A DNA stretch of 64,000 nt from Ramlibacter monticola (GCF_016722785.1 NZ_JAEQNE010000004.1:186001-250000), one strand, 5' to 3'. Positions 16,587 to 25,406 are shown, counted from the first letter of the stretch. A program made the numbers and translations. Notes: generated by a model from the sequence alone, not told the origin.

Positions 16587-16857
16587 GGAGGCTGGGCGAC
16601 AGAGAAACGGGCCTGCGCCGGGGCCTGGGAGCCCGGCAGGCTAGGCGCACGCGATCGCCGTGTACTTTGCGTACACTAGGAGCGTGCAACAACGCATGCC
16701 GGGCTCCCAGGCCCCGGCCCGAAGGGTTGGGCCTGCAAGGGGCCAGCTGCGTCGTTGCAGGAACGGGTCAAGCCGGCCAGGCTTGACCCGTTCCCGCGCC
16801 TAGCATCCAGCCCCTTGCAGGCCCAACGCAGGCCCGTTTCTCTGTCGCCCAGCCTCC
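16587..16857 (+). repeat. Nested palindromic element, copy 2 (271 bp, perfect 31-bp terminal inverted repeat)
   Basis: Terminal arms 16587-16617 and 16827-16857 are perfect reverse complements. Inside are a 21-bp inverted repeat (16618-16638 with 16697-16717) enclosing GCACGC/GCGTGC and GTGTAC/GTACAC stems, and an 18-bp inverted repeat (16726-16743 with 16810-16827) enclosing a 15-bp hairpin (16760-16774 with 16780-16794). The outer arms match copy 1 at 27 of 31 positions, and every difference is matched in the partner arm. Compared with copy 1 it carries an extra hairpin of about 110 bases. It fills the gap between the methyltransferase and the DUF2905 gene. Confidence 0.88.
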
Positions 16858-16863
16858 ACAAAC

Positions 16864-17058
16864 ATGATTCGCTGGATCCTCGTCGTCTTCCTCGCGCTGC
16901 TGCTGATCAGCTGGTTCTCGCCGGGGCTGCTGAAACTGGGCTTCGGCAAGCTGCCGGGCGACTTGCGCTTCAAGCTGTTCGGCCGCGAGGTGTTCATCCC
17001 GCTCACCTCCACCATCCTGCTCAGCATGGTGGCGGCGGTGATCGCCAAGTACCTCTGA
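16864..17058 (+). CDS. DUF2905 small membrane protein
   Basis: A 64-residue protein with two transmembrane helices (about 2-24 and 44-62) separated by GKLPGDLRFKLFGREVFIP, the signature of DUF2905. Function is unknown. The ATG is only 6 bases after the end of the palindromic element, and the sequence directly in front reads CAGCCTCCACAAAC, which has no purine-rich ribosome binding site. Expression may therefore depend on the element, coupling or leaderless initiation. The ROK kinase starts 4 bases after its stop. Confidence 0.9.
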   Translation: MIRWILVVFLALLLISWFSPGLLKLGFGKLPGDLRFKLFGREVFIPLTSTILLSMVAAVIAKYL

Positions 17059-17062
17059 AGCC

Positions 17063-17989
17063 ATGAAAGCCTGCGTCGACATCGGCGGCACCAAGATCGC
17101 GGTCAGCCTCAACGACGGCGCCGGCCTCGACCTGGTCGGCAAGCGCGCCGAGCCGACGGCGAAGACCGGCCGCAACGATGTCGTCGCGCAGCAGGTGATG
17201 CGCATGGTGGACCAGGCCTGCGCCGACGTGGGCGTGAATGCCTCGCACGTGCAGCGGGTCGGCGTGTCCTCGGCCGGGCCCTTCGTGCTGAACGCCGGCC
17301 TGGTCGAACTCGCGAGCCCCAACATCTGCGGCGGCATTGCAGGCCCGGCGCGAGGGCTGCCCAACGACTGGCTGACGGCCACGCTGGAGGCGCCGCTGCG
17401 CCACCGCTTCACCGAGGGCGTGCGCGTGGAGAACGACGCCGTGGCCGCGCTGGAAGCGGAGCGCCGCTGGGGCGCCCTGCAGGGCTACGAGAACTGCGCC
17501 TACGTCACCTGGAGCACCGGCGTGGGCATGGGCCTGTGCGTGGACGGGCGCGTGCTGCGCGGCAAGAACGGCAACGCCGGCCACGGCGGCCACATGTTCG
17601 TCAGCGACAACGACGATGCGCTGTGCGGCTGCGGCAACATCGGCGACCTCGAGGCACTGGTGGCCGGCAACGCAGTGGCGCGCCGCTTCGGCGCCGATGC
17701 GGCCACGCTGATGCAGCGGGTCCACGCCGGCGATCCGGCGGCGGTCGCGACGGTGGACGAAACCTGCCGGATCATGGGCCGCGCCCTCTACAACATCACG
17801 GTGATCCTGGACCTGCAGCGCATCAGCCTGGGCGGCAGCGTGTTCCTGAACCACCAGGCGTACCTCCTGCCGCGCCTGCAGGCGCAACTGGCGGGCAAGC
17901 TGCCCGCGCTCACCAACGGCTGCGAACTGGTGCCTGCCGGCCTCGCCGGGCGCGTCGGCGACTACGCGGCGCTCGCGCTGCTGGTCTGA
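17063..17989 (+). CDS. ROK family sugar kinase
   Basis: A 308-residue ROK-type kinase: N-terminal phosphate-binding [11 protein letters not shown], catalytic acid in [16 protein letters not shown], and the ROK zinc motif region [20 protein letters not shown] with His and three Cys in the expected pattern. Members phosphorylate hexoses such as glucose, fructose or N-acetyl sugars at the 6-position; the substrate is not clear here. It has no DNA-binding domain, so it is an enzyme rather than a NagC-type repressor. Its 3' end overlaps the convergent cca gene by 28 bases. Confidence 0.88.
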   Translation: MKACVDIGGTKIAVSLNDGAGLDLVGKRAEPTAKTGRNDVVAQQVMRMVDQACADVGVNASHVQRVGVSSAGPFVLNAGLVELASPNICGGIAGPARGLPNDWLTATLEAPLRHRFTEGVRVENDAVAALEAERRWGALQGYENCAYVTWSTGVGMGLCVDGRVLRGKNGNAGHGGHMFVSDNDDALCGCGNIGDLEALVAGNAVARRFGADAATLMQRVHAGDPAAVATVDETCRIMGRALYNITVILDLQRISLGGSVFLNHQAYLLPRLQAQLAGKLPALTNGCELVPAGLAGRVGDYAALALLV

Positions 17990-19206
17990 AGCGAGGCGGC
18001 GACGGCCTGCGCGCGCGCCTGCTGGATGCGCTCGCCGATCTGCTCGCCCTGCAAGCCCTTGTCGCGCGCCTGCGCCGCCAGGGCGGCCGTGTCCACCGCG
18101 CGCGCCGCCTCCAGCGCGGCCAGCAGCCGGTCCCGCTGCGGATAGGGCTGCTCCTCCATCCCCAGCCGCCCGCGCGCATCGCACTCGCAGGCGAGCAGCA
18201 CCTGCCCGAAACGCTGCGGCTTGCGGAAGGCATCGCAGCGTTCCAGCAGGCGGACCAGCGCCGCGGGCCCGCACCCGGCGCTGCGGTGGATGTTGCCGTG
18301 CTCGCGCGCGACCACGTCGGCGAGCTCACGGGACTCGTTGGGCACGCGCAAGCGCTTGCACAGCGCCTTCAGCAGGTCCGCGCTGCGCTGCTCGTGGCCG
18401 ATGTGCCTGGGCAGGATCTCCTCCGGGGTCGTGCCCTTGCCCAGGTCGTGCGTGAGGCAGGCGAAACGCACCGGCAGCGGCGCCTGCAGCCGCGCGGCCA
18501 TGTCCAGCACCATCATGTTGTGCACGCCGGTGTCGACCTCGGGGTGGTAGTCGGCGCGCTGCGGCACGCCCCAGAGGCGGTCGACCTCCGGCAGGATGCG
18601 CGCGAGCGCCCCGCAGGCGCGCAGGATCTCGAACATGCGCGAGGGCCGGCCTTCCTGCAGGCCGCGGGCCAGCTCCTGCCAGACGCGCTCCGGCACCAGG
18701 TGGTCGGCCTCGCCCTCGGCGACCATCGCGCGCATCAGCTCCAGCGTCTCGGGCGCGAGGCTGAAATCGTGGAAGCGCGCGGCGAAGCGCGCCACGCGCA
18801 GGATCCGCACCGGGTCCTCGCGGAAGGCGTCGGTCACGTGGCGCAGCACGCGCGCCTTGAGGTCGCGCTGCCCGCCGAAGGGGTCGATCAGCGAGCCGTC
18901 GGGGGCCTGGGCGATGGCGTTGATGGTGAGGTCGCGGCGCGCCAGGTCCTGTTCCAGGGTCACGTCGGGCGAGGCGTGGAACGCGAAGCCGTGGTAGCCG
19001 CGGCCGGTCTTGCGTTCGGTGCGCGCCAGCGCGTGCTCCTCCCGGGTCCGGGGATGCAGGAACACCGGGAAGTCCTTGCCCACGGGCAGGTAGCCGGCCT
19101 GGATCATGTCCTCGGGCGTGGCGCCGACGACCACCCAGTCGGTATCGTTCACCGCAAGCCCGAGCAGGGCGTCGCGCACCGCGCCGCCCACGCGGAAGGT
19201 TCGCAT
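17962..19206 (-). CDS. cca: CCA-adding tRNA nucleotidyltransferase with HD domain
   Basis: Adds or repairs the 3' CCA of tRNAs. The 414-residue length is that of the multifunctional bacterial enzyme. Residues about 3-30 hold the nucleotidyltransferase motif [10 protein letters not shown] with the DTDWVV acidic pair. [10 protein letters not shown] and the [12 protein letters not shown] region follow, and a C-terminal HD phosphohydrolase domain shows HNMMVLD and THDLGKG. The ATG at 19206 is well placed. It is probably a single-gene unit, with a GST gene 25 bases upstream on the same strand. Confidence 0.95.
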   Translation of the reverse strand: MRTFRVGGAVRDALLGLAVNDTDWVVVGATPEDMIQAGYLPVGKDFPVFLHPRTREEHALARTERKTGRGYHGFAFHASPDVTLEQDLARRDLTINAIAQAPDGSLIDPFGGQRDLKARVLRHVTDAFREDPVRILRVARFAARFHDFSLAPETLELMRAMVAEGEADHLVPERVWQELARGLQEGRPSRMFEILRACGALARILPEVDRLWGVPQRADYHPEVDTGVHNMMVLDMAARLQAPLPVRFACLTHDLGKGTTPEEILPRHIGHEQRSADLLKALCKRLRVPNESRELADVVAREHGNIHRSAGCGPAALVRLLERCDAFRKPQRFGQVLLACECDARGRLGMEEQPYPQRDRLLAALEAARAVDTAALAAQARDKGLQGEQIGERIQQARAQAVAASLQTSSASAA

Positions 19207-19231
19207 GGGGGCAGTTTAGCGGGAGAGGGAG

Positions 19232-19915
19232 CTAGCGGTGCTTGCGGTACGGCTCGTCGAAGGGCACGAAGTCGTGTTCCGACAGCGCGTCCTCGATCCA
19301 GGCCTTGACCGCGGGCAGGGCGCACACGCGCTCCACGTACGCCTGGACCTGCGCCGGCACCGGCAGCGCGTAGGTGCGCAAACGCATGCACACCGGCGCG
19401 TAGAAGGCATCGGCGACGCTGAACTCGCCGAACAGCAGGGGCCCGCCGGATTGCGCCAGCAGCCCGGTCCACATCTGCACGATGCGTTCGACGTCGGTTC
19501 TCACCTCCGCCTGCTCCTTCCAGACCCGCTGGCCGACCTCGGCCAGCGAGGCCTCGATGTTCATGCCGCAGTGGCTGCGCAGGGCGGTGAAGCCCGAATG
19601 CATCTCGGCGCACACGCTGCGCGCCCGGGCCCGCGCCTGCGGGTCGCGCGGCCACAGCGCGCGGTCGGGGAATTTCTCCGCCAGGTACTCCGCGATGGCG
19701 AGCGAATCCCAGACCACGAAGCCGTCGTCGTCGAGTACCGGCACGCGGCCCGCGGGGTTGATCTTGAGCACCGCCTGCTTGAACGGCGAGGCGGCTTCCA
19801 TGTCGTCGAAGCGCAGCTTGCGTTCCTCGAACGGCAGCCCGGCCTGCTTCATCAGCACCCACGGGCGCATCGACCAGGACGAATAGTTCTTGTTGCCGAT
19901 GTAGAGCGTCAGCAT
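19232..19915 (-). CDS. Glutathione S-transferase family protein
   Basis: A 227-residue two-domain GST. The N-terminal thioredoxin-like half has NYSSWSMRPW (catalytic Ser region, residues about 10-19), the cis-Pro segment GRVPVL and DSLAIAEYL for glutathione binding. The all-helical C-terminal half includes GEFSVADAFYAPV. This layout is close to maleylacetoacetate isomerase-like (zeta) and YfcF-type GSTs. No aromatic-degradation genes are adjacent, so a specific substrate is not proposed. Confidence 0.88.
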   Translation of the reverse strand: MLTLYIGNKNYSSWSMRPWVLMKQAGLPFEERKLRFDDMEAASPFKQAVLKINPAGRVPVLDDDGFVVWDSLAIAEYLAEKFPDRALWPRDPQARARARSVCAEMHSGFTALRSHCGMNIEASLAEVGQRVWKEQAEVRTDVERIVQMWTGLLAQSGGPLLFGEFSVADAFYAPVCMRLRTYALPVPAQVQAYVERVCALPAVKAWIEDALSEHDFVPFDEPYRKHR

Positions 19916-19998
19916 CGAGGCCTCCTTGCAGGGATGGGCGCAATGCTAGCCGCACCGCGGCCGGCATTGATGCAAGAAGCAGGGGCCATTGATGCCGC

Positions 19999-20931
19999 TC
20001 ACACGGGGCGCGGCACCGGCACCGGCTCCGGCACCCGGACGAAGAAGCGCTCGGCCTGCAGCACCTCCTTGGCGATGTCCACGACGATGGGCGTGCCGCC
20101 GGCCTCGTTCTGCACGTAGGAGGCGTAGTAGGCGACCTGCGGGATCGCCGGGCGCGCCGGCAGCAGTCGCAGCTCGCCCGTGGCCACGGGCTCGCGCACC
20201 ACCGGCATCGGCAGCACGGCGATCGCGTGGCCGGCGCGCACCAGCCGCAACATCAGCTGCAGCGAGTTCGAGGAGTTCATGCCTTCCAACTCGAAGCCGC
20301 CGCTGCGCAGCCATTTCTGCACCAGCGCATTGAGCGTCGAGGGCGGCGCGTTGGTGACGATCGGCAGCTGGGTCGCCAGCTCGGGGGTGAAGTCCCCTGC
20401 CGGGATGTCGAGCTCGCGCGAAGCGACCCACTGGAAGTCGACCCAGCCGAGGAGCTCGTCGATGACGTGCGAGGCGGCGCCCGCGTTGGTGTGCAAGGCC
20501 ATGTCGATCTCGCGCTTGCGCAGCTTTTCCTTCAGCACCGCGCCGATGTCGATGCTCAGCTCCACCACCAGCTTCGGGTGGCGGCGCTTCAGCCGGCTCA
20601 GGATTTCCGACAGCGCCACCATGGCCGTCGATTCGTCCGAGCCGAGGCGCAGCACGCCCTCCAGCGCCGGCCCGGCGCGGCCCAGCCGTTCGAATTCCTG
20701 CGACGCGTTCAGCAGGCGTTCGGCATGCGGCACCGCGTTGCGGCCCTCGGCGGTCAGCTGCACCCGCTGGTTGCGGCGGGTGAACAGCGCCACGTTCAGG
20801 ACGCTCTCCAGCTCCTTGATCCGCGAAGACACCGCCGGCTGGCTGAAGTTCAGGTGCCCGGCCGCTGCGTGGATGCTGCCCAGCTTGGCGGTCCAGTAGA
20901 AGGCTTCGATCTGTCTCAGGGTAATCCGCAA
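19999..20931 (-). CDS. LysR family transcriptional regulator
   Basis: A 310-residue LysR protein: N-terminal winged helix with LRQIEAFYWTAKLGSIHAAA and FSQPAVSSRIKELE, then a substrate-binding domain. The start is a TTG at 20929-20931; no ATG is available at the conserved N-terminus. It is divergent from the RraA-like/Bug/AKR/amidase gene row and is its likely regulator. The effector is probably a substrate or intermediate of that cluster, which cannot be named from sequence. Confidence 0.9.
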   Translation of the reverse strand: MRITLRQIEAFYWTAKLGSIHAAAGHLNFSQPAVSSRIKELESVLNVALFTRRNQRVQLTAEGRNAVPHAERLLNASQEFERLGRAGPALEGVLRLGSDESTAMVALSEILSRLKRRHPKLVVELSIDIGAVLKEKLRKREIDMALHTNAGAASHVIDELLGWVDFQWVASRELDIPAGDFTPELATQLPIVTNAPPSTLNALVQKWLRSGGFELEGMNSSNSLQLMLRLVRAGHAIAVLPMPVVREPVATGELRLLPARPAIPQVAYYASYVQNEAGGTPIVVDIAKEVLQAERFFVRVPEPVPVPRPV

Positions 20932-20945
20932 GATCCGGAAATCTT
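20930..20945. promoter_or_regulatory. Candidate LysR-type operator
   Basis: AAGAT-N6-ATCTT is a perfect interrupted inverted repeat overlapping the LysR start codon, in the 98-base divergent gap before the RraA-like gene. Position and symmetry fit an autoregulatory LysR site. The half-sites are short, so the call is tentative. Confidence 0.35.
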
Positions 20946-21029
20946 ATCAAGTCGCTTCCAAATATCTCGTTTTTCTTGGGAGACATCGCTGGCTACATTG
21001 GCCTCCAGTCCTCTTTGGGTTGCCGCTCC

Positions 21030-21710
21030 ATGTACGTCCTGAATCCCCTTCCGAAGCAAGTCGACCGCGAACTCCTGGACCTGCTGGTCCAGGCCGAACC
21101 GGCCGTGATCGGCCACTTCCGCTACACCGGCTTCATGACCCCGGCGATCCGGGCGCACTTCCAGGATCGGCGCGTCGCCGGCACCGCGGTGACCGTGCGC
21201 GCGCCGGGCATGGACGGCGCCATGGTCCATTACGCGGTGGGCCAGGCCCGGCCGGGCGACATCCTGGTGATCGACCGCTGCGGCGACGAAGCCATCGCCA
21301 CCATCGGCGGCGCCGTCGCCTATGCGGCGCGGGCCGCCGGGGTCGCCGGCATCGTCGTCGACGGCCTGGTCACCGACCTCGGCGAGCTGCGCGCCTATGG
21401 CGTGCCCGTGTGGTCGCGCGGCACCTCCGCCGTCACGGTGAAGACGCTGGGCCTGGGCGGCGAGTTCTGCGTGCCCGTGACCTGCGGCGGCGTGGCCGTG
21501 ACCCCCGGCGACGCAATCCTGGCCGACGAGAACGGCATCCTGGTGCTGCCCGCGGAAGACATCCGCGCCAGCGCCACCCGTGCCCTGCAGATGATGAAGG
21601 ACGAGAAGCGCACGCTGGCCCGCATCGACGCCGGCGAGAAGTATCCCGACATCATGGGTTCCACCCAGGTGATCCTCGACACCATCGAAAAGCACCGCCA
21701 GAAGCCCTGA
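21030..21710 (+). CDS. RraA-like protein (HMG/CHA aldolase or demethylmenaquinone methyltransferase-like fold)
   Basis: A 226-residue RraA-fold protein. Conserved elements include GTAVTVRAPG, the GDILVIDRCGDEAIATIGG loop, GIVVDGLVTD and WSRGTSAV. Enzymatic members are divalent-metal 4-hydroxy-4-methyl-2-oxoglutarate/4-carboxy-4-hydroxy-2-oxoadipate aldolases, and the GD...G-x20-R/D motif region suggests a catalytic rather than RNase E-inhibitor role. The ATG at 21030 (MYVLNPLP) is preferred to an in-frame start 54 bases upstream. It is the first gene of a likely LysR-controlled operon with a Bug receptor, AKR and amidase. Confidence 0.82.
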   Translation: MYVLNPLPKQVDRELLDLLVQAEPAVIGHFRYTGFMTPAIRAHFQDRRVAGTAVTVRAPGMDGAMVHYAVGQARPGDILVIDRCGDEAIATIGGAVAYAARAAGVAGIVVDGLVTDLGELRAYGVPVWSRGTSAVTVKTLGLGGEFCVPVTCGGVAVTPGDAILADENGILVLPAEDIRASATRALQMMKDEKRTLARIDAGEKYPDIMGSTQVILDTIEKHRQKP

Positions 21711-21753
21711 GAGCTTCGCTCCTCTTTCCCCGAAACGCACTGGAGAGCCTCCC

Positions 21754-22728
21754 ATGAACTTCGACCGCATGCGCCGCAGCCTTCTTGCCCTGGCCCTCCT
21801 GGCCGCCGGCAGCGTCTCCGCCCAGACCTGGCCCACCGGGCCCATCAAGCTGATCGTCCCCTTCCCCGCGGGCGGCAGCGTGGACATGGTGGCGCGCGCG
21901 GTGGGCAAGCGCCTGAGCGAAACCCTGGGCCAGCCGGTGGTGGTGGACAACCGTGCGGGCGCCTCGGGCAACATCGGCGCCGAAGCCGCCGCCCGTTCGC
22001 CGGCCGACGGCAACACCTTCTTCATCACCAGCTCCGGCGTGCTGGCGGCCAACCAGTTCCTCTACAAGCGCACCGGCTTCGACACGCAGAAGGACTTCGC
22101 GCCGGTGATCCGGCTGGTGATCCAGCCGCACATCCTGCTGGTGCATCCCTCGGTGCCGGCCAAGACGGTGCCGGAACTGATCGCCCTGGCCAAGGCCCAG
22201 CCGGGCAAGGTCACCGTGGGCAACGCGGGCGTGGGCACCGGCCAGGACATCGCGGCGCGCCAGTTCTCGACGATGACCGGCGTCAACGTGCTGCACGTGC
22301 CGTACAAGGGCGGCGCGCCGGCCCTCAACGACCTGCTGGGCGGCCAGATCCAGGCCATGTTCGAGACCTCGCCGACCGCGCTGCCCTACGCCCGCGACAG
22401 CAAGCAGCAACTGCGCGCGGTGGCGATCACCAGCACCCGGCGCTCGCCCCTGCTGCCCAACGTGCCCACCGTGGCCGAAGCCGGCATCCCCGGCTTCGAT
22501 TCGGTCACCTGGATCGGCATGGTCGCCCCGGCGGGCACGCCGAAGGCGATCGTCGACCGCGTCAACGCCGAACTGAACAAGGCCCTGCAGGGCGACATGG
22601 GCAAGCAGTTCGCCGACATCGCGCTGGACCCGGCCGGCGGCACGCCGCAGGACATGGCCGAAGCGATCCGCAAGGACTCCGCCGAATACGGACGCATCCT
22701 CAAGGCCGCCGGCGTCGAGCCGCAGTAA
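21754..22728 (+). CDS. Bug/TctC-type tripartite tricarboxylate transporter receptor
   Basis: A 324-residue periplasmic binding protein of the Bug family with a signal peptide ending SVSAQ. Typical motifs are WPTGPIKLIVPFPAGGSVD, DNRAGASGNIGA and VPYKGGAPALNDLLGGQIQ. These receptors capture carboxylates or similar small molecules; many Burkholderiales encode far more receptors than TctAB membrane subunits, and none lies here. It probably delivers, or senses, the compound handled by the neighbouring RraA-like protein, aldo-keto reductase and amidase. Confidence 0.93.
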   Translation: MNFDRMRRSLLALALLAAGSVSAQTWPTGPIKLIVPFPAGGSVDMVARAVGKRLSETLGQPVVVDNRAGASGNIGAEAAARSPADGNTFFITSSGVLAANQFLYKRTGFDTQKDFAPVIRLVIQPHILLVHPSVPAKTVPELIALAKAQPGKVTVGNAGVGTGQDIAARQFSTMTGVNVLHVPYKGGAPALNDLLGGQIQAMFETSPTALPYARDSKQQLRAVAITSTRRSPLLPNVPTVAEAGIPGFDSVTWIGMVAPAGTPKAIVDRVNAELNKALQGDMGKQFADIALDPAGGTPQDMAEAIRKDSAEYGRILKAAGVEPQ

Positions 22729-22771
22729 ACGACTTCCGCCAGGCGCCGCGCGCGGCCCGGGCCTTTCCTCC

Positions 22772-23782
22772 ATGCAATACGTTCGACTCGGCGCCTCCGG
22801 GCTGGAGGTGTCGCGCCTCTGCCTGGGCACGCTCACTTTCGGCTCGCCCCGGTGGCGCCCCTGGATCCTCGACGAAGCGGGCGCGCGGCCGGTGTTCCGG
22901 CGCGCGGTGGAGCTCGGGATCAATTTCTTCGACACCGCCGACACCTACTCCGGCGGCGAATCCGAGGTCGTCACCGGACGCCTGCTGGCCGAGATGTTCC
23001 CCGGCGCGCGGCGCGAGGAGGCGGTCGTCGCGACCAAGGTGTTCAACCCGGTCGACCTGGCCTTCGAGGGGGTGGACCATGCGTCCTTCCGCCGCCGGCC
23101 CAACGCCGACGGACTGGGCCGCAAGCGCATCTTCCATGCGGTCGACGCCTCGCTGAAGCGCCTGGGCGTCGACTACATCGACCTGTACCAGGTCCACCGC
23201 TTCGACCCGCACACCCCGCTGGAGGAAACGCTGGAGGCGCTGCACGACGTGGTGAAGGCGGGCAAGGTGCGCTACCTGGGCGCGAGCAGCATGTGGGCCT
23301 GGCAGTTCGCCAGGCTGCAGCAGCTCGCGAAGGAGCGCGGCTGGACCCGCTTCGCCAGCATGCAGAACCACTACAACCTCGTGTACCGGGAGGAAGAGCG
23401 GGAGATGATCCCCCTGTGCCAGGACTCCGGCGTGGCGCTGCTGCCGTGGAGCCCGCTGGCGCGCGGTTTCCTCGCGAGCACGGACGGTGCGGCTTCCGCC
23501 CGCGCCGAGGCCGACGAGACCACCCGCAAGTTCTACGGCCGTCCCTCCGACCTGCAGGTGCGGGACCGGCTGCGCACGCTGGCCGAACGCAAGGGCGTGA
23601 GCCCCGCCACGCTGGCGTATGCCTGGCTGCTGCACAAGGGCGTGACCTCGCCCATCGCTGGCGCGAGCAAGGCGTTGCAGGTGGAGCAGGCGGTGGCCGC
23701 CCTGGACGTCCGGCTCACCGTCGAAGAGGCGCGCGAGCTCGAGGCGCCTTACGAGGCCCGCGCCGTCCTGGGCCACAGCTGA
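22772..23782 (+). CDS. Aldo/keto reductase
   Basis: A 336-residue NADPH-dependent aldo/keto reductase with a TIM-barrel. The catalytic tetrad is visible as Asp/Tyr in FFDTADTYSGGESE, Lys in VVATKVFN and His in LYQVHRFD. The C-terminal cofactor-binding segment includes AGASKALQVEQAVAAL. The nearest groups are bacterial YajO/YghZ-like reductases; the physiological aldehyde or ketone is unknown. It follows the Bug gene by 43 bases in the same operon. Confidence 0.9.
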   Translation: MQYVRLGASGLEVSRLCLGTLTFGSPRWRPWILDEAGARPVFRRAVELGINFFDTADTYSGGESEVVTGRLLAEMFPGARREEAVVATKVFNPVDLAFEGVDHASFRRRPNADGLGRKRIFHAVDASLKRLGVDYIDLYQVHRFDPHTPLEETLEALHDVVKAGKVRYLGASSMWAWQFARLQQLAKERGWTRFASMQNHYNLVYREEEREMIPLCQDSGVALLPWSPLARGFLASTDGAASARAEADETTRKFYGRPSDLQVRDRLRTLAERKGVSPATLAYAWLLHKGVTSPIAGASKALQVEQAVAALDVRLTVEEARELEAPYEARAVLGHS

Positions 23783-23848
23783 ATTCCTCAGTCGGGAAAA
23801 CGAAGCATGAGAGGATGCCGGTCGGCCGACTCCATCCAAGGGAACGCG

Positions 23849-25249
23849 ATGACGCAACAAGACCTGACCTTCGCTCCGGTGCACCAGCTGGCCCGCGGCC
23901 TGCAGCAGCGCAGGCTGTCGCCGGTGGACCTCGTCGAGGCCTTCCTCGAACGCATCGAGGCGCAGGAACCGAAACTGCACGCCTACACCGAGGTCTTCGC
24001 GCAGGACGCGCGGCTGGCGGCCGAGGCCGCCGATGCGGCGATCCGGGCCGGCCACGCGGTGGGACCGCTGCACGGAATCCCCGTCGCCCTGAAGGACCTG
24101 GTCGAGCTGGAAGGCAGGGTCGTCACCGGCGGCTGCGAGGCCTGGCTCGCGCGCAAGGCGACGCGCACCGCCACGCTGGCGCGCAAGCTGCTGGCGCAGG
24201 GCATGATCGTGCTGGGCAAGACCCACACGGTGGAATTCGCGATGGGCGGCTGGGGCACCAACAGTCGCCGCGGAACGCCCTGGAACCCCTGGGACGCGGA
24301 GCGTGCCCGCACGCCGGGCGGCTCCAGCAGCGGCTCGGGCGTCGCGGTGGCGGCGGGGCTGGCGCCCTGGGCCGTCGGCACAGACACGGGCGGCTCCGTG
24401 CGCCTGCCAGCCTCCTGGTGCGGCATCACCGGCCTGAAGACCACCATCGGCCGCGTGAGCACCTACGGCGTGCTGCCGCTGAGCCCCACGCTCGACACCC
24501 CCGGGCCCATGGCGCGCTCGGTCGAAGACGCGGCGCTGCTGTACGCCGCCATGCAGGGCCCGGACCCGCTGGATCCGCTGACGCGCGGCCTGCCCTACAC
24601 CGACCCGCTGCCCACGCTGAAGCGCGGCGTGCGCGGCCTGCGGCTGGCGCGCATGCCGGAGGTGGAGCGCCAATACGCGTCGGCGGAGGTGCTGGCCGCC
24701 TACGACGGCTCGCTCGCCGAACTGGAGCAACTGGGCGCCGAGATCGTGACGGTGCCACTGCCTTTCCTGTTCGCCGACGTCGCCGCGCACAACCTGCGCA
24801 TCATGGCCGCCGAGAGCTACACGCTGTACCACGAGCTGGTCGACGACGAGGCCGCGCCGCTCGACCCGCACGTGCGGCCCCGCATTGCCGCCGGCCGCAA
24901 CGTGAGCGCCCGCGAGTACATCGAGGCGCTGCGCATGCGCGACACGATGAAGCAGCAGTTCGCCGCGGCCATGGAGGGCGTCGACGCGCTGCTCACGCCG
25001 ACCACCATGACCACCGCGCTGCCGCTGGAGGAGGTGGACCAGGCCAAGGCGCCGGCGCACTACACGCGCTTCGGCAACTACCTGGACCTCACGGCACTGG
25101 CGCTGCCGAACGGCGGCGACGGGCGCGGGCTGCCGACCTCGCTGCAGATCGTGTGCCGCGCCAACGAGGAGGCGCTCGCGCTGCGGATCGGGTGGGCGCT
25201 GCAGCAGGCGACCGACTGGCACCTGCGCCGGCCGCCGCTGGCCGGCTGA
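23849..25249 (+). CDS. Amidase signature family hydrolase
   Basis: A 466-residue amidase with the Ser-cisSer-Lys triad: Lys in PVALKDLVE, the serine-rich TPGGSSSGSG loop and the nucleophile region GTDTGGSVRLPASWCGITG. Members hydrolyse amides or carbamates; GatA-like transamidosome function is unlikely because gatB and gatC are absent. The ATG at 23849 has AAGGGA in front and is preferred to an in-frame ATG at 23807. It is the last gene of the LysR-linked catabolic row. The substrate is unknown. Confidence 0.9.
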   Translation: MTQQDLTFAPVHQLARGLQQRRLSPVDLVEAFLERIEAQEPKLHAYTEVFAQDARLAAEAADAAIRAGHAVGPLHGIPVALKDLVELEGRVVTGGCEAWLARKATRTATLARKLLAQGMIVLGKTHTVEFAMGGWGTNSRRGTPWNPWDAERARTPGGSSSGSGVAVAAGLAPWAVGTDTGGSVRLPASWCGITGLKTTIGRVSTYGVLPLSPTLDTPGPMARSVEDAALLYAAMQGPDPLDPLTRGLPYTDPLPTLKRGVRGLRLARMPEVERQYASAEVLAAYDGSLAELEQLGAEIVTVPLPFLFADVAAHNLRIMAAESYTLYHELVDDEAAPLDPHVRPRIAAGRNVSAREYIEALRMRDTMKQQFAAAMEGVDALLTPTTMTTALPLEEVDQAKAPAHYTRFGNYLDLTALALPNGGDGRGLPTSLQIVCRANEEALALRIGWALQQATDWHLRRPPLAG

Positions 25250-25252
25250 GGG

Positions 25253-25405
25253 CTACCCGCCGTCCTTCCCCTGCTGCGGCCGGTGCAGCCCGAGCAGGCT
25301 GCCGAGCAGCAGGCGCGCGACCAGGCGCGTCACCTGGGCCACGTCGTCGAGATCGGAGAATTCCTCGCCGAGCGTCTGCAGGATCGTCGCCCCCGCCCCG
25401 GTCAT
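25253..25405 (-). pseudogene. Truncated MgtC/SapB-type N-terminal remnant (50 aa)
   Basis: A short minus-strand reading frame starting one base after the slt stop codon. Its 50 residues (ILQTLGEEFSDLDD... RLVARLLLGSLLGLHRP) resemble the start of MgtC/SapB membrane proteins, where an EFSDL segment precedes the first transmembrane helix and a G-x-E-R-E-x-x-G-K-x-A-G-L turn. Here the frame stops right at the equivalent of that turn (RPQQGKDGG), so most of the protein is missing. Identification is by eye. It may be a decayed gene or a co-translated small membrane peptide. Confidence 0.5.
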
Positions 25406-25406
25406 T

